Assembly: GCF_002163675.1 (NCBI RefSeq)
Contig: NZ_CP019334.1
Span: 1,436,001 to 1,500,000, forward strand
DNA length: 64,000 nucleotides
Direction of reading: 5' to 3'
Source of the DNA: Polaribacter sp. SA4-12
GTDB lineage: Bacteria; Bacteroidota; Bacteroidia; Flavobacteriales; Flavobacteriaceae
Both the position numbers and the translations under genes were made by a program. The notes beneath the pieces were generated by a model that saw only the letters and a list, made by a program, of their open reading frames with translations, did not search any database and was not told where the DNA came from. Positions 52,000 through 61,500 of the stretch are shown here, piece by piece (the first letter of the stretch is position 1; each line of letters opens with the position of its first letter).

Positions 52000-54654
52000 T
52001 TACAGTGTACCGCCAAAACGTTTAATTATTTGAGCTAAAACTAGTGAGCTCATAGAAAATATTAGGATTGTTAAAAATTGACCTGAAGATAAAGACATTA
52101 ACGAAAGTGCTTTAGATATAACAGGTATGATATAAGCTAAATATGTTAAAAATATACATAAAATAATAGCTACCCAAATCCAGATATTGGTAGTAACTTC
52201 ATTTTTAAAAAATGATAAATGACGTGCAGGCATATTAAAAACATTGAGTAGCTGAGAAGAAATAAGTGTATAAAACCCCATATTATTTATTTGATTTGCA
52301 GAAAGATGTAATACAAAATAAGAATATACGGTAATACCCAAAACTGCTAAACTTATACTTATTCCATAAATTATTGTTGTTCGCCAATGTTGCTTTGTCA
52401 TTATTGGCTCTCGAGCATTTTTTGGAGGTAATTGCATTATATCTTCCTCTCCTTTACCTAATCCTAAAGCTAATGCTGGAAATATATCCGTTATAACATT
52501 TAAAAATAGAATTTGTAAAGGCAACAAAGGAGATGGTAAGTTTAAGATTGCAGCAACACCTACAGAAAGTATTTCGGCAAAATTACTCGATAAAAGATAC
52601 ACAACAAACTGACGAATATTTTGAAAAATTACTCTTCCTTGTTTTATAGCCAATTCAGTTGCAATAAATCTATCATCTAAAAGGATAATATCTGCTGCTT
52701 CTCTTGCAGCATCAGTACCTCTAATTCCCATAGCAATACCTACATTTGCTTTCTTTAATGCAGGAATATCGTTAATACCGTCTCCTATCATCCCTACAAT
52801 ATTGTTATTTTTCTGAAAGAATGTTATAATGGCTATTTTTTGCTCTGGAGTAACTCTTGCAAAAACAGAAGCATTTAGAAATTGTTCTTTTTCATTTTTA
52901 GTAAGCGTATCAATATCTTGAAAGGAATTCCCTAAGAAAACGTTCCCTTCAGAACTATTTTCGGTTAATAACCCTATATCTGTAGCTATTTTTTTTGCAG
53001 TTCCTGGATGATCTCCAGTTACCATTATCACCTTTATTCCAGCTTTTTTATAACTTTCTATTATTGGCTTTACATCTTTTCTTGCAGGATCAATAAAACC
53101 AACAACACCTATAAAAGTAAAATGTTCTAACAGGTCTTTCTTTTCTGGTTTTGATGTTGTTTTTTTATATGCAAAAGCTAATGTTCTAAAACCTTTAGAA
53201 GCCAAGTTATTGACTTTATGAATCCATTCTTCTTTGGTATCAAAAAGTTTAGATTCCCCATTTTTTAAAATCATATTACATTGCGTAACAACATTTTCAA
53301 AAGCACCTTTCATATAAACACTATAACCATCTGTATTAGAATTTGCGGTTATCATCATCTTACTTTTGGTATTAAAAGGTATTTTTAAAATTTCTGGGTT
53401 GTTATTTCTGATAGATTTCAAATCGAATCCATTTCGCTCTGCAAAATCTAATAAAGACAAATCTATAGTATCTCCATATCTTTCTTGTAACGATAATTGC
53501 ACATCATTACAAAGTATGCCCGTTAGAACTAGTGTATCAAAATCTTTTCTTTGCTTTAATTTTGGTAAAAAATGGAATTCATTAGAATGTACGTTTTCTA
53601 TCAATTGCGTTCCAAGCACAAGAGTTTGTACTTTCATATCATCTTCAGTAAGTGTTCCTGTTTTATCTGTGCAAATAATATTGGTTGCTCCCAAAGTTTC
53701 TACATCTCCTAATTTTTTGATAATCACCTTCTTTTTTGATAGTAGAACCATTCCGTGAGCAAGAGCAATAGTAGCTACAATTGGTAAACCTTCAGGTATT
53801 GTTGCCACAGCTAATGCAATTCCTGTTTGAAACATTAGCAAAATATCATTTCCTCTAATAATACCAGAAATCACAATAAATATGGTAAAAAAGAATGTTA
53901 ACCAAATAAGACGCCCACTTAATCGATTTAATTTTTTTTCAAGAGGCGTATGTTCTTCTTTAGCATTCATAGCCATTTGCTGAATTTTACCTAGTTGAGT
54001 ATTCATTCCCGTTGCTACCACAATGCCTTTTCCTCTTCCAGAAAAAACAGTAGTACCTTTAAAAATCATATTGATTTGAGAAACTATGGGAGTGTTAATA
54101 TCCGTCAACTCATTTATCTGTTTTTCCACAGGAATACTTTCTCCTGTTAAAGAAGCTTCTTTTATCATTAAGTTTTCTACGGAAATTAAACGAGCATCTG
54201 CTGGTACAACATCACCTCTTTTAAGAATAATGATATCTCCAGGAACCAACATTGTTGTTTTCACTTCTATAATCTTACCATCTCTAATTACTTGAGAGAG
54301 TAGATGGCTTAGACTCATTTTTCTAAGTGCTTCTAGAGATTGTCTTGCTTGCAACTCCATAAAAAAACCTATTGCTGTTGTAATAACAATAACAATAAGA
54401 ATTGCAAACCCCTCTAACCAATTTTGAAATAGAAATGCAAGTAAGGTTGCAATAGCCAGAATATAGATAATTGGATCAATAAATTGATTGGCTAAAATTT
54501 TCCATTTACTTTGCTTCTCCTTTTTTAAAATTTCATTTTGTTTGTAATAAAGAAGGCGTTTTGATGCTTCTTTTGAGCTTATACCTTTATTGATATTTGT
54601 TTCAAAGTTTTTGGCTACATTCTGAAAAGAAATTGAGAAGTAATGATGTATCAT
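52000..54654 (-). CDS. P2A-type cation-transporting P-type ATPase
   Basis: The 884-aa pump has an N-terminal cation-ATPase domain, the actuator loop SLTGES (168-173) and phosphorylated Asp330 in CTDKTGTLT. It also has the hinge MVTGDHPGTAKKIA and IGDGINDIPALKKANVGIAMG. The membrane motifs IPEGLP (286-291) and NVITDIFPALALGLG place it with Ca2+-type (IIA) pumps; calcium or another divalent ion are options. It lies downstream of hsp20, separated by a long hairpin, so some transcripts may continue from dyad site 9. Mycobacterial CtpF in the DosR set is a comparable pump. Confidence 0.92.
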   Translation of the reverse strand: MIHHYFSISFQNVAKNFETNINKGISSKEASKRLLYYKQNEILKKEKQSKWKILANQFIDPIIYILAIATLLAFLFQNWLEGFAILIVIVITTAIGFFMELQARQSLEALRKMSLSHLLSQVIRDGKIIEVKTTMLVPGDIIILKRGDVVPADARLISVENLMIKEASLTGESIPVEKQINELTDINTPIVSQINMIFKGTTVFSGRGKGIVVATGMNTQLGKIQQMAMNAKEEHTPLEKKLNRLSGRLIWLTFFFTIFIVISGIIRGNDILLMFQTGIALAVATIPEGLPIVATIALAHGMVLLSKKKVIIKKLGDVETLGATNIICTDKTGTLTEDDMKVQTLVLGTQLIENVHSNEFHFLPKLKQRKDFDTLVLTGILCNDVQLSLQERYGDTIDLSLLDFAERNGFDLKSIRNNNPEILKIPFNTKSKMMITANSNTDGYSVYMKGAFENVVTQCNMILKNGESKLFDTKEEWIHKVNNLASKGFRTLAFAYKKTTSKPEKKDLLEHFTFIGVVGFIDPARKDVKPIIESYKKAGIKVIMVTGDHPGTAKKIATDIGLLTENSSEGNVFLGNSFQDIDTLTKNEKEQFLNASVFARVTPEQKIAIITFFQKNNNIVGMIGDGINDIPALKKANVGIAMGIRGTDAAREAADIILLDDRFIATELAIKQGRVIFQNIRQFVVYLLSSNFAEILSVGVAAILNLPSPLLPLQILFLNVITDIFPALALGLGKGEEDIMQLPPKNAREPIMTKQHWRTTIIYGISISLAVLGITVYSYFVLHLSANQINNMGFYTLISSQLLNVFNMPARHLSFFKNEVTTNIWIWVAIILCIFLTYLAYIIPVISKALSLMSLSSGQFLTILIFSMSSLVLAQIIKRFGGTL

Positions 54655-54687
54655 CTTTGTAACGTATAAAAAAGGTGATTATTAAAC

Positions 54688-54733
54688 CACCCTTTAACCT
54701 AAATAATAAAACTATTACTTAGGTTAAAGGGTG
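54688..54733 (-). terminator. long hairpin between hsp20 and the ATPase gene
   Basis: CACCCTTTAACCTAA and TTAGGTTAAAGGGTG form a perfect 15-bp stem. The T-run on the minus strand is several bases away, so termination may be partial, or the stem may protect the hsp20 mRNA end. Confidence 0.65.
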
Positions 54734-54777
54734 ATTCAGTTTGAAGAACAAAAAAGCTATATTAGAAACTAGTTGTA

Positions 54778-55251
54778 CTAAGCTATTTCTATTTTCTTTG
54801 GTTCTTCCTTTTTAGTTTCTTCTTTTTTAGCAAGATCAAAACTAAGAATTCCATCGTGGTAACTAGCCGTAATTTCCTCTTCCTTAATATTTTCTGGTAA
54901 TAGTAGTGATCTCGAAAATGAGTTGTAGCTGAATTCCTTTCTTGTGAAATTATCCTCTTTTTCTTTCTTAGAGTCTGACTTTTCTGCAGAAATATTAAGA
55001 TAACCATCATCTACGGTTACTTCAAAATCTTTCTTTGAAAAACCAGGAGCTGCAAGTTCTATTTCAAATTTATCATCTTCCTCTTTAATGTTTAAAGCAG
55101 GCTCTTCTGATTTTCCATTCCAAAAATTTTCTAATAACGACTGACCATTATTCCATAATCGATTTCCTGAAAAATCATCGGAATCAAAATAATCTCTTGT
55201 TATTAAATCTCTAAATGGTCTTTTTCTGTTTTTAAATTTTACTAGTGACAT
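54778..55251 (-). CDS. Hsp20/alpha-crystallin family small heat-shock protein
   Basis: This 157-aa holdase binds unfolding proteins without ATP. The alpha-crystallin domain spans ~50-145: ALNIKEEDDKFEIELAAPGFSKKDFEVTVDDGYLNISAEKSD, then EEITASYHDGILSFDLAKKEE. A basic N-terminus (FKNRKRPFRD) and a lysine/glutamate tail ending KKIEIA contain the usual I-x-I anchor (IEI). Its promoter carries the perfectly palindromic dyad of the set. It is the classical marker gene of dormancy and stress clusters. Confidence 0.95.
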   Translation of the reverse strand: MSLVKFKNRKRPFRDLITRDYFDSDDFSGNRLWNNGQSLLENFWNGKSEEPALNIKEEDDKFEIELAAPGFSKKDFEVTVDDGYLNISAEKSDSKKEKEDNFTRKEFSYNSFSRSLLLPENIKEEEITASYHDGILSFDLAKKEETKKEEPKKIEIA

Positions 55252-55287
55252 AATTTTATAATTTATGATTAAACAATTTATCTATTA

Positions 55288-55330
55288 CGAATTTATCACC
55301 ATAATGTAATTTATGAAATGACCTAGGTCA
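55288..55330 (-). promoter_or_regulatory. dyad-type promoter, site 9 (hsp20)
   Basis: The dyad TGACCTAGGTCA (55319-55330) is a perfect palindrome. After 23 nt comes CGAATTTA (55288-55295), read on the minus strand as TAAATTCG, one change from TAnnTTTG. The start would be ~32 nt before the hsp20 ATG. Confidence 0.65.
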
Positions 55331-55363
55331 ATAGGCACATAGAAAAGTCAACATATTTTTTTT

Positions 55364-55788
55364 CTATTTAGTGTTTTTAAATTTATATGTTGATTGTCCG
55401 TTTTTTTTAACACTAGTACGTTTATTTCTTAATATTACTATTTTATACGAAAATTTAGCACAAGATTGAGTGGTACTACGATTTTTATGCTCTAATATTT
55501 AGCTTATACTTTCAATTGAAATACCATTCGAAATCGTTCTTATAGTTGTAAATGTAAAACGCGATAAACGAAAGGTTAGGTTTTTATTGACATCAAAAAT
55601 AGTTGCTATTTCCTTTAATTAGCCATTCCTTTTTTGATTGCATAGCACTGTAATAAAATTTGTTTATCTAATAAAACCTGGAGCTTCTTATACTTCTCTA
55701 AAATTGATTCTGCAGTACGTATTAATGGAAAAGTACTTTGAGTTTTTTTATCCTTTTGGTTTTATCTTTTTTTTACATCTCACAAAAT
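55364..55788 (-). pseudogene. decayed tyrosine recombinase (integrase), C-terminal part
   Basis: Translating the minus strand and allowing one frameshift gives QSTFPLIRTAESILEKYKK, then LKEIATIFDVNKNLTF, SNGISIESIS, a TAA stop, ILEHKNRSTTQSCAKF and a final TAG at 55364-55366. This follows the Bacteroidetes integrase core pattern VPL..AESI.EKYK / YLKEIA..F.INKNLTFH.ARHTF / LSNGV.IE.VSKMLGH.NI.TTQHYAK. The catalytic region is ruined: HxAR has become RLSR, the second histidine is Phe, and the tyrosine of HYAK is Cys. No N-terminal half is visible because the fructokinase gene begins there. Confidence 0.85.
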
Positions 55789-55790
55789 AT

Positions 55791-56678
55791 TTAATTCAAT
55801 GGATTAATAAAATCATTAATATTTTCTATTGTAATTTTAGGGTTTGCTCCTTCACTTTGTGCTACTAATGCACCAACTGCACAAGCAAAATCTATTGCTT
55901 TTTGAGGGGCAACTTCATTTAATAATTGACTTGTTAATGAGCCTAAGAAAGAATCGCCAGCGCCTACTGTATCTATTACCTTTATTTGAAAACCACTATT
56001 ATAAAATAATTTACCATTGTATAATAAAACAGCTCCATGTGGACCTTTTGTAACACAAACGTGTTTGGTATTTGTTTTTTCTGCAATAAATTTTATGTTC
56101 TGCTCTAAGGAATTATATTTTGAGCCCAGTGTTTTACAAACTTCATACAACTCATCATCATTAAACTTAATGAAGTCAGCTTTTTCCATTAAATATGATA
56201 GTACTTCTACTGTGTAATATGGTTGTCTTAAGTTTAAATCGAAGATTTTATATTTTGCAAATTCAATTAATTGATACAATGTATTTCTAGACGTTTCATC
56301 TCTTGCAACAAGACTTCCAAAAACAAAGGCATCAGCATTTAGAACTAAATTTCTTGCTCCTTCTGTAAATCTTATTTTATCCCAAGCCCTTGGATATTTT
56401 ATATCATAAGACGCAGAACCTTTTTCATTGAGCATTACATTTACCTTACCTGTTTGGAATTCTTTTTTAATTTGAATATTTTCTGTATTGACTTTATTTT
56501 GATTTAAATACTCAATTAATTTTTTACCATATTCATCTTCACCTATTGCACTTACCATTGCAACCTTATGGTTGAATGAACTTATTCTACTGGCTACGTT
56601 TAATGGAGCTCCTCCAATTTTTTTATGTGTAGGAAAAACATCCCACAATACTTCACCAAAACATACTATTTTAGACAT
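55791..56678 (-). CDS. PfkB family carbohydrate kinase, probable fructokinase
   Basis: The 295-aa ribokinase-fold enzyme begins MSKIVCFGEVLWDVFPTHKKIGGAPLNVA, has the sugar-binding GGAPLNVASR and ends with the catalytic DTVGAGDSFLGSLTSQLL, where GAGD holds the base. It should phosphorylate fructose to fructose 6-phosphate in the cytosol. It is the last gene in the minus-strand fructan locus, 101 bp after susD, beyond a terminator-like stem. The start ATG is unambiguous. Other sugars are possible from sequence alone; the neighbouring GH32 gene favours fructose. Confidence 0.9.
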   Translation of the reverse strand: MSKIVCFGEVLWDVFPTHKKIGGAPLNVASRISSFNHKVAMVSAIGEDEYGKKLIEYLNQNKVNTENIQIKKEFQTGKVNVMLNEKGSASYDIKYPRAWDKIRFTEGARNLVLNADAFVFGSLVARDETSRNTLYQLIEFAKYKIFDLNLRQPYYTVEVLSYLMEKADFIKFNDDELYEVCKTLGSKYNSLEQNIKFIAEKTNTKHVCVTKGPHGAVLLYNGKLFYNSGFQIKVIDTVGAGDSFLGSLTSQLLNEVAPQKAIDFACAVGALVAQSEGANPKITIENINDFINPLN

Positions 56679-56714
56679 CTTTTAATTTTTTTTTATCTGT
56701 ATTAATTAAAAAAA

Positions 56715-56744
56715 GAAAGAGATTAACAAATGTTAACCTCTTTC
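56715..56744 (-). terminator. intrinsic terminator after susD
   Basis: GAAAGAGATTAAC and GTTAACCTCTTTC pair with a single mismatch around loop AAAT. On the minus strand a run of seven T follows. Confidence 0.8.
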
Positions 56745-56779
56745 AAAACTATTTTTAAATTCACAAAAAAACAGCTTTA

Positions 56780-58525
56780 TTAGTAACCCGGGTTTTGATT
56801 ATATAAACCTCCCGTAAAATCAATCTCTCTTTGAGGTATTGGATAATACTCATCTCTACCCGCAGTAAAATTAGCATTTGTTAAAAAATCTTTTCTTGTT
56901 TTTTCAACTGCTAAATATGCGTTTAGAACTTGTTCTGCCATACCCCATCTTACTAAGTCAAAAAATCTTGGACCTTCCATACCAAACTCTAAACGTCTTT
57001 CGAACATTAAAGCTTTAAAAGCTTCAGATTTAGATAAACCCATTGGATATTCTCCAACATTATATACATCTGTTGCTCCTGCATCTATTTGTCTTTGCGT
57101 ACTAGCTGCTGCTCTTCTTCTAACTTGGTTAATTATGGCTAACCCTGCATCTACTTGATTCATTTGAATTAAAGCTTCTGCTTTAAATAAAAGTACATCT
57201 GCATATCTGATAAAATCTACATTTTTTGATGTTCCAACAAATGGGCCTTCTTTTACATAACAACCACAATCCGGAGCTTGTTGTTCTTTCATATTCCCAA
57301 AATAACCATAGACTCCAGGATCTCTCGCCCAACTAAAGTTGTAAATCATATCGCCAGAAGTATTTACCGTATTTCTATATTTAAAAGGACGCCCAGGAAT
57401 ACCAACTGTATGGTCTATTCTTGGGTCTAAAGTAATTCCTGCAGCTAAAGCAGTTTCTCCATTTGCATCTACAACGTCAAAAATATTACTATTATTAAAA
57501 GTATCTAACATAGGAAGTCCTAAAGCATTAGTTTTAAATGCATTTACCATGTTTTGACTAGCCAAATGAAAACCACAACAACCATATAAACCAGTTCCAT
57601 GAGGCGAATTTAATCCAGTTACAAAACTTACTCTACTAACAGTTGTACCGTCATTAATAGAAAATTGTGCAGCCCAAATAGATTCTGAACCATTATCAAA
57701 ACCATCTAAAAAGTTGTTACCATAATCCACTTCTAATGAACTAGTTACATCACTTACATAATCGACAACTTCTTGTAATTTAGACATGTTTATATTTGTA
57801 ACTGCATGATTATCATTTTGCTCATAAGCTTGGTATAAACGTAGTTTTGCTAAATATGCTGCTGCTGCGTTTTTGTCTGCTCTACCAACTTGATCTTGAG
57901 ATTGAGGTAAGTTATCATAAGCAAATTTAAAATCATCTGCAATTGTGTTCCATAAAGCATCATTATCTACATCATTAGAAACTTTAATAATTTCATCTTG
58001 CGTTAAATCTTCTGTGATATATGGAATTTTTTTAAACAATAGTTTAAGCATAAAATGAGAGTGCGCTCTTAAAAAACGAAGTTCTCCTTGTCTTATAGCT
58101 TTGTTTGAATATTCTGCATCTGGTATATCATTAATTACTTTTAAAGCAAAATTAGCTCTCGAGATTGCTTTATAATAATTAGTCCAAGTTCTTGGTCCCA
58201 TCCAATCTAAAGGATCGTCTGCAATTGTTAAGTTGTATTGTTCATATCTATCTACAATATCAACATCACCTCTACCACCACCACCTTTGTAGGCATCATC
58301 AGATCTAACACTTCCATAAACCCACATGTTAGTAAGTGGACCTACCATGTCATCATTTGCTATTCCTGCATATGCTGCAACAACTAATGCTTCTGCATTT
58401 TCTGCTGTTGCTACGTTTTCATTAGATAATACACCTTCTGGCTCATATTCTAAGAAATCATCAGAACATCCTGCTATTAAAAATGTAGCAAAGATTCCAG
58501 CTAATAATAATTTTATATTCTTCAT
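56780..58525 (-). CDS. SusD/RagB family glycan-binding lipoprotein
   Basis: The lipoprotein signal ends at the cysteine of LIAGCSDDFLEYEPEG. The 581-aa protein has the SusD tetratricopeptide scaffold (IRQGELRFLRAHSHFMLKLLF, AAAAYLAKLRLYQAYEQ) and the C-terminal signature FGMEGPRFFDLVRWGMAE. It caps the SusC pore on the outer face and binds the oligosaccharide before import. The susC gene lies 11 bp upstream. In this locus the ligand should be a fructan or sucrose-type oligosaccharide. Confidence 0.95.
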   Translation of the reverse strand: MKNIKLLLAGIFATFLIAGCSDDFLEYEPEGVLSNENVATAENAEALVVAAYAGIANDDMVGPLTNMWVYGSVRSDDAYKGGGGRGDVDIVDRYEQYNLTIADDPLDWMGPRTWTNYYKAISRANFALKVINDIPDAEYSNKAIRQGELRFLRAHSHFMLKLLFKKIPYITEDLTQDEIIKVSNDVDNDALWNTIADDFKFAYDNLPQSQDQVGRADKNAAAAYLAKLRLYQAYEQNDNHAVTNINMSKLQEVVDYVSDVTSSLEVDYGNNFLDGFDNGSESIWAAQFSINDGTTVSRVSFVTGLNSPHGTGLYGCCGFHLASQNMVNAFKTNALGLPMLDTFNNSNIFDVVDANGETALAAGITLDPRIDHTVGIPGRPFKYRNTVNTSGDMIYNFSWARDPGVYGYFGNMKEQQAPDCGCYVKEGPFVGTSKNVDFIRYADVLLFKAEALIQMNQVDAGLAIINQVRRRAAASTQRQIDAGATDVYNVGEYPMGLSKSEAFKALMFERRLEFGMEGPRFFDLVRWGMAEQVLNAYLAVEKTRKDFLTNANFTAGRDEYYPIPQREIDFTGGLYNQNPGY

Positions 58526-58536
58526 TTTAATATTTT

Positions 58537-61500
58537 TTAAAAGTTAATGTTAAGACCAAGTGATAATGTTGTTGGAACAGGAATGTTATCTACATTTGTT
58601 CTTTCAGGATCTGATCCTATATAGTCTTTAGGTGTAAACCAAAATAAATTTTCTCCTTGAACGTAAAATCTTAAACTTGACATACCTGCGAATTTATTTA
58701 CAATTTCTTCTGGTAAAGAATATCCAAATGACATGTTTCTTACTTTGAAATAAGAATTCTTTCTGTAAAGATAATCAGAGGTTCTTGTATCGTTATTTAC
58801 AAGTGATGCCGCTGGAATATTTGAACCCGTATTGGTTGGAGTCCATGCGTTTAAAACACCTAAACCAGCATTTTCTCTTCCTTGTACAAAATTATTCCAG
58901 TATATATATGGGTCTAAACCTATTCTACCTGCCACACCAGAACCGAATACAGAAAAGTCGAAGTTTTTATATTCTAAGTTTACTCTAATTCCATATTCTA
59001 AATCTGGTAAAGTTGTACCAATAAAATCTCTATCTTCTACACCTATACTACCATTACCATCTAAATCTTGAAATTTTAGTCCTCCAGGTCTAGCTCCAAC
59101 TTGAGTAGGGCTTGCATCTATATCTGCTTGACTTTGAAATAAACCATCTGTTTTATATCCGAAAATTGAAAATTGAGAATGCCCAATAATTGAATTATCT
59201 AAAGTACCAGGGTAAGAAGATATAACCTCATCTGGTAATGCCGTAATTTTATCTTTAAATGCTCCGAAATTAGTAGAAACTGTTAATTTTAATCCGTTTT
59301 CAAAAGTATTAGCGTATGCTAAAGCTAATTCCCAACCGTTAGTTTCTGTTGTTGCTCCATTTAATACTCTTTGTTGTCCTTCTCCTACAACAGAAGCAAT
59401 TGGTGGTGTTGTTAAAATATCACTAGTTTCTCTAGTAAAATAATCGAAAGTACCAATTACTTTATTGTTTAATAAAGAAAAGTCTACACCAAAATTAAAT
59501 TCTTTTGTAGTTTCCCATTTTAAAGCTGGGTTTGATGCTTGAATTGATACAAAACCAGATGGTAAATTACCTGTGTTATTCCCGTTTAAATCATAAGCGG
59601 TACCAACATTGTAAAACGTATTAAAGAAAAAAGTGTCTCCAGTAGCTTGTAATTGATTTTGCCCGTAATTAGATTGAAATAAACCAAAACGTGCTAAATC
59701 TCCGATAGATTGGTTACCAACTTCACCATAACCCGCTCTAAATTTTAAAGAATTTACAATTTCATTTTCTTTCCAAAAATCTTCATTACTAATTCTCCAT
59801 CCTACAGTTGCTGCAGGGAAAATACCATATCTATTATCTGCTCCAAATCTTGATGAACCGTCTCTACGTACAGTTATAGAAGCTAAATACTTATCTTCGA
59901 AGCCATAATTTACCTTAGCAAATTGAGACAACAATCTACTACCAGTAGAAGATCCTAAGTTTGTTTTTGCACCTGTAGCTGCATCTAACTGAAAGAAAGA
60001 TTCTGTTTCTACTGCAAATCCGTCTGCTTGAGCAATAGAACTATCTTGATCGTCTTTAATCGATTCTGCTCCTAAAAGCACTCCAATTTTATGCTTTTCG
60101 GCTAATTCTACATTATAATTTAAGGTGTTTGTAAATACTAAACTTGTAAACTTTTGATTACCTTGTATTAATCTATTTGTAGCTCTTGTTATAAAACCAT
60201 TGTTAACTTTTCTTTCAATATCTCTTCTGTCCACTACATTATAGTCTATACCTAAGCTAGTTCTATATGTTAGATTTTTTGCGATATCAAACTCTCCATA
60301 AATATTTCCAAAAAAAGTGGTTCTATTAGTATTGTCCCAACTATTAAGTTGTTGCATTAAAACAGGATTATTTCTGTCTGAATAACCAGAACCCAAAGGA
60401 CCAGCAAATTCTCCGTTTGCATCATATACAGGAATTGTTGGTGCTAATGATATAGCTAAACTGGTTGTATATGCACTACCAACATCTCTAGAAGCTAAAG
60501 TTTCATCTGAAGTAGACATTTGTGAATTTACACCAACTCTTAATCTATTATCAAATAAATTAAAATTAGAGTTTAATTTTGCTGTAATTCTTTCGTAACC
60601 GGTATTTTTTAATATACCTGTATTACTTAAATGACCTATATTTATTAAGTGAAATGAATTATCTGTACCTCCAGAAAATGAAATTTCATTATTGTATAAA
60701 TATCCAGTTTGGTAAGTTTCATCTTGCCAATCAGTATCTCCAACTGGTACACTTGTATCTCCTCCAACAAAAGGTTTAACAGTAACACTGTTTAAAACAG
60801 GATTATTAATATCACCATTCCAATCAAAATTATATATTTCACCATAACCACCATTAGGGTCTGCACCATCATTAACAGATGCTTGCCATAATGCTTCACC
60901 TCTTTGCAATGCATTTAGCATTTTATAACGTTGTTTTTTTTCTGATAAAACTGAAACGTTTGAATTTATACTAATTTTAAATTTTTCTGCACCTCCGGCT
61001 TTTGAGCTGTTTTTTGTAGATACAACCACCACACCATTTCCTGCACGAGCTCCATAAAGTGAAGATGCAGAAGCATCTTTAAGAATTTGAACAGATTCTA
61101 TTGTACTTGGGTTTAAACTTGCAAAAACTTCTTGCCTTAGTGTTGGCACACCATCAATAACAAACAATGGGTTGTTGTTACCAAGGGTAGTTGCTCCTCT
61201 AATTAGTATATTGTTACTTGTACCTGTTGGGTCTCCGTTTTTCTCAATAAATAAACCAGCTACCTGGCCTTGTAAACTTTGTACGGCACTACCTGTACTT
61301 AAACCTACTCCTTTAATAGGAGCCATTTCTACAACAGATATTGCGCCAGTTACATCTACTTTTTTCTCTTTAGAGTAACCTGTTATTATTATTTCATCTA
61401 GTTGACTTGCTTCTGCTGTTAATACAACATTTATAACACTTCTACCATTTATTTTTATGGTTTCGGTTTTGTAACCCAAATAACTAAAAACCAATGTGTC

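Noticed and set aside
55319-55361. A rightward promoter from dyad site 9 (TATTTTTT at 55354)
   Set aside because: The box is one base off in a T-rich stretch and no plus-strand gene follows, so it is most likely chance.
55638-55868. A 76-codon plus-strand frame beginning ATGCATTCC-like and rich in Phe/Leu
   Set aside because: It overlaps the 3' end of the fructokinase gene on the other strand and lies across the decayed integrase; the composition is that of antisense AT-rich DNA and it has no recognisable domain.
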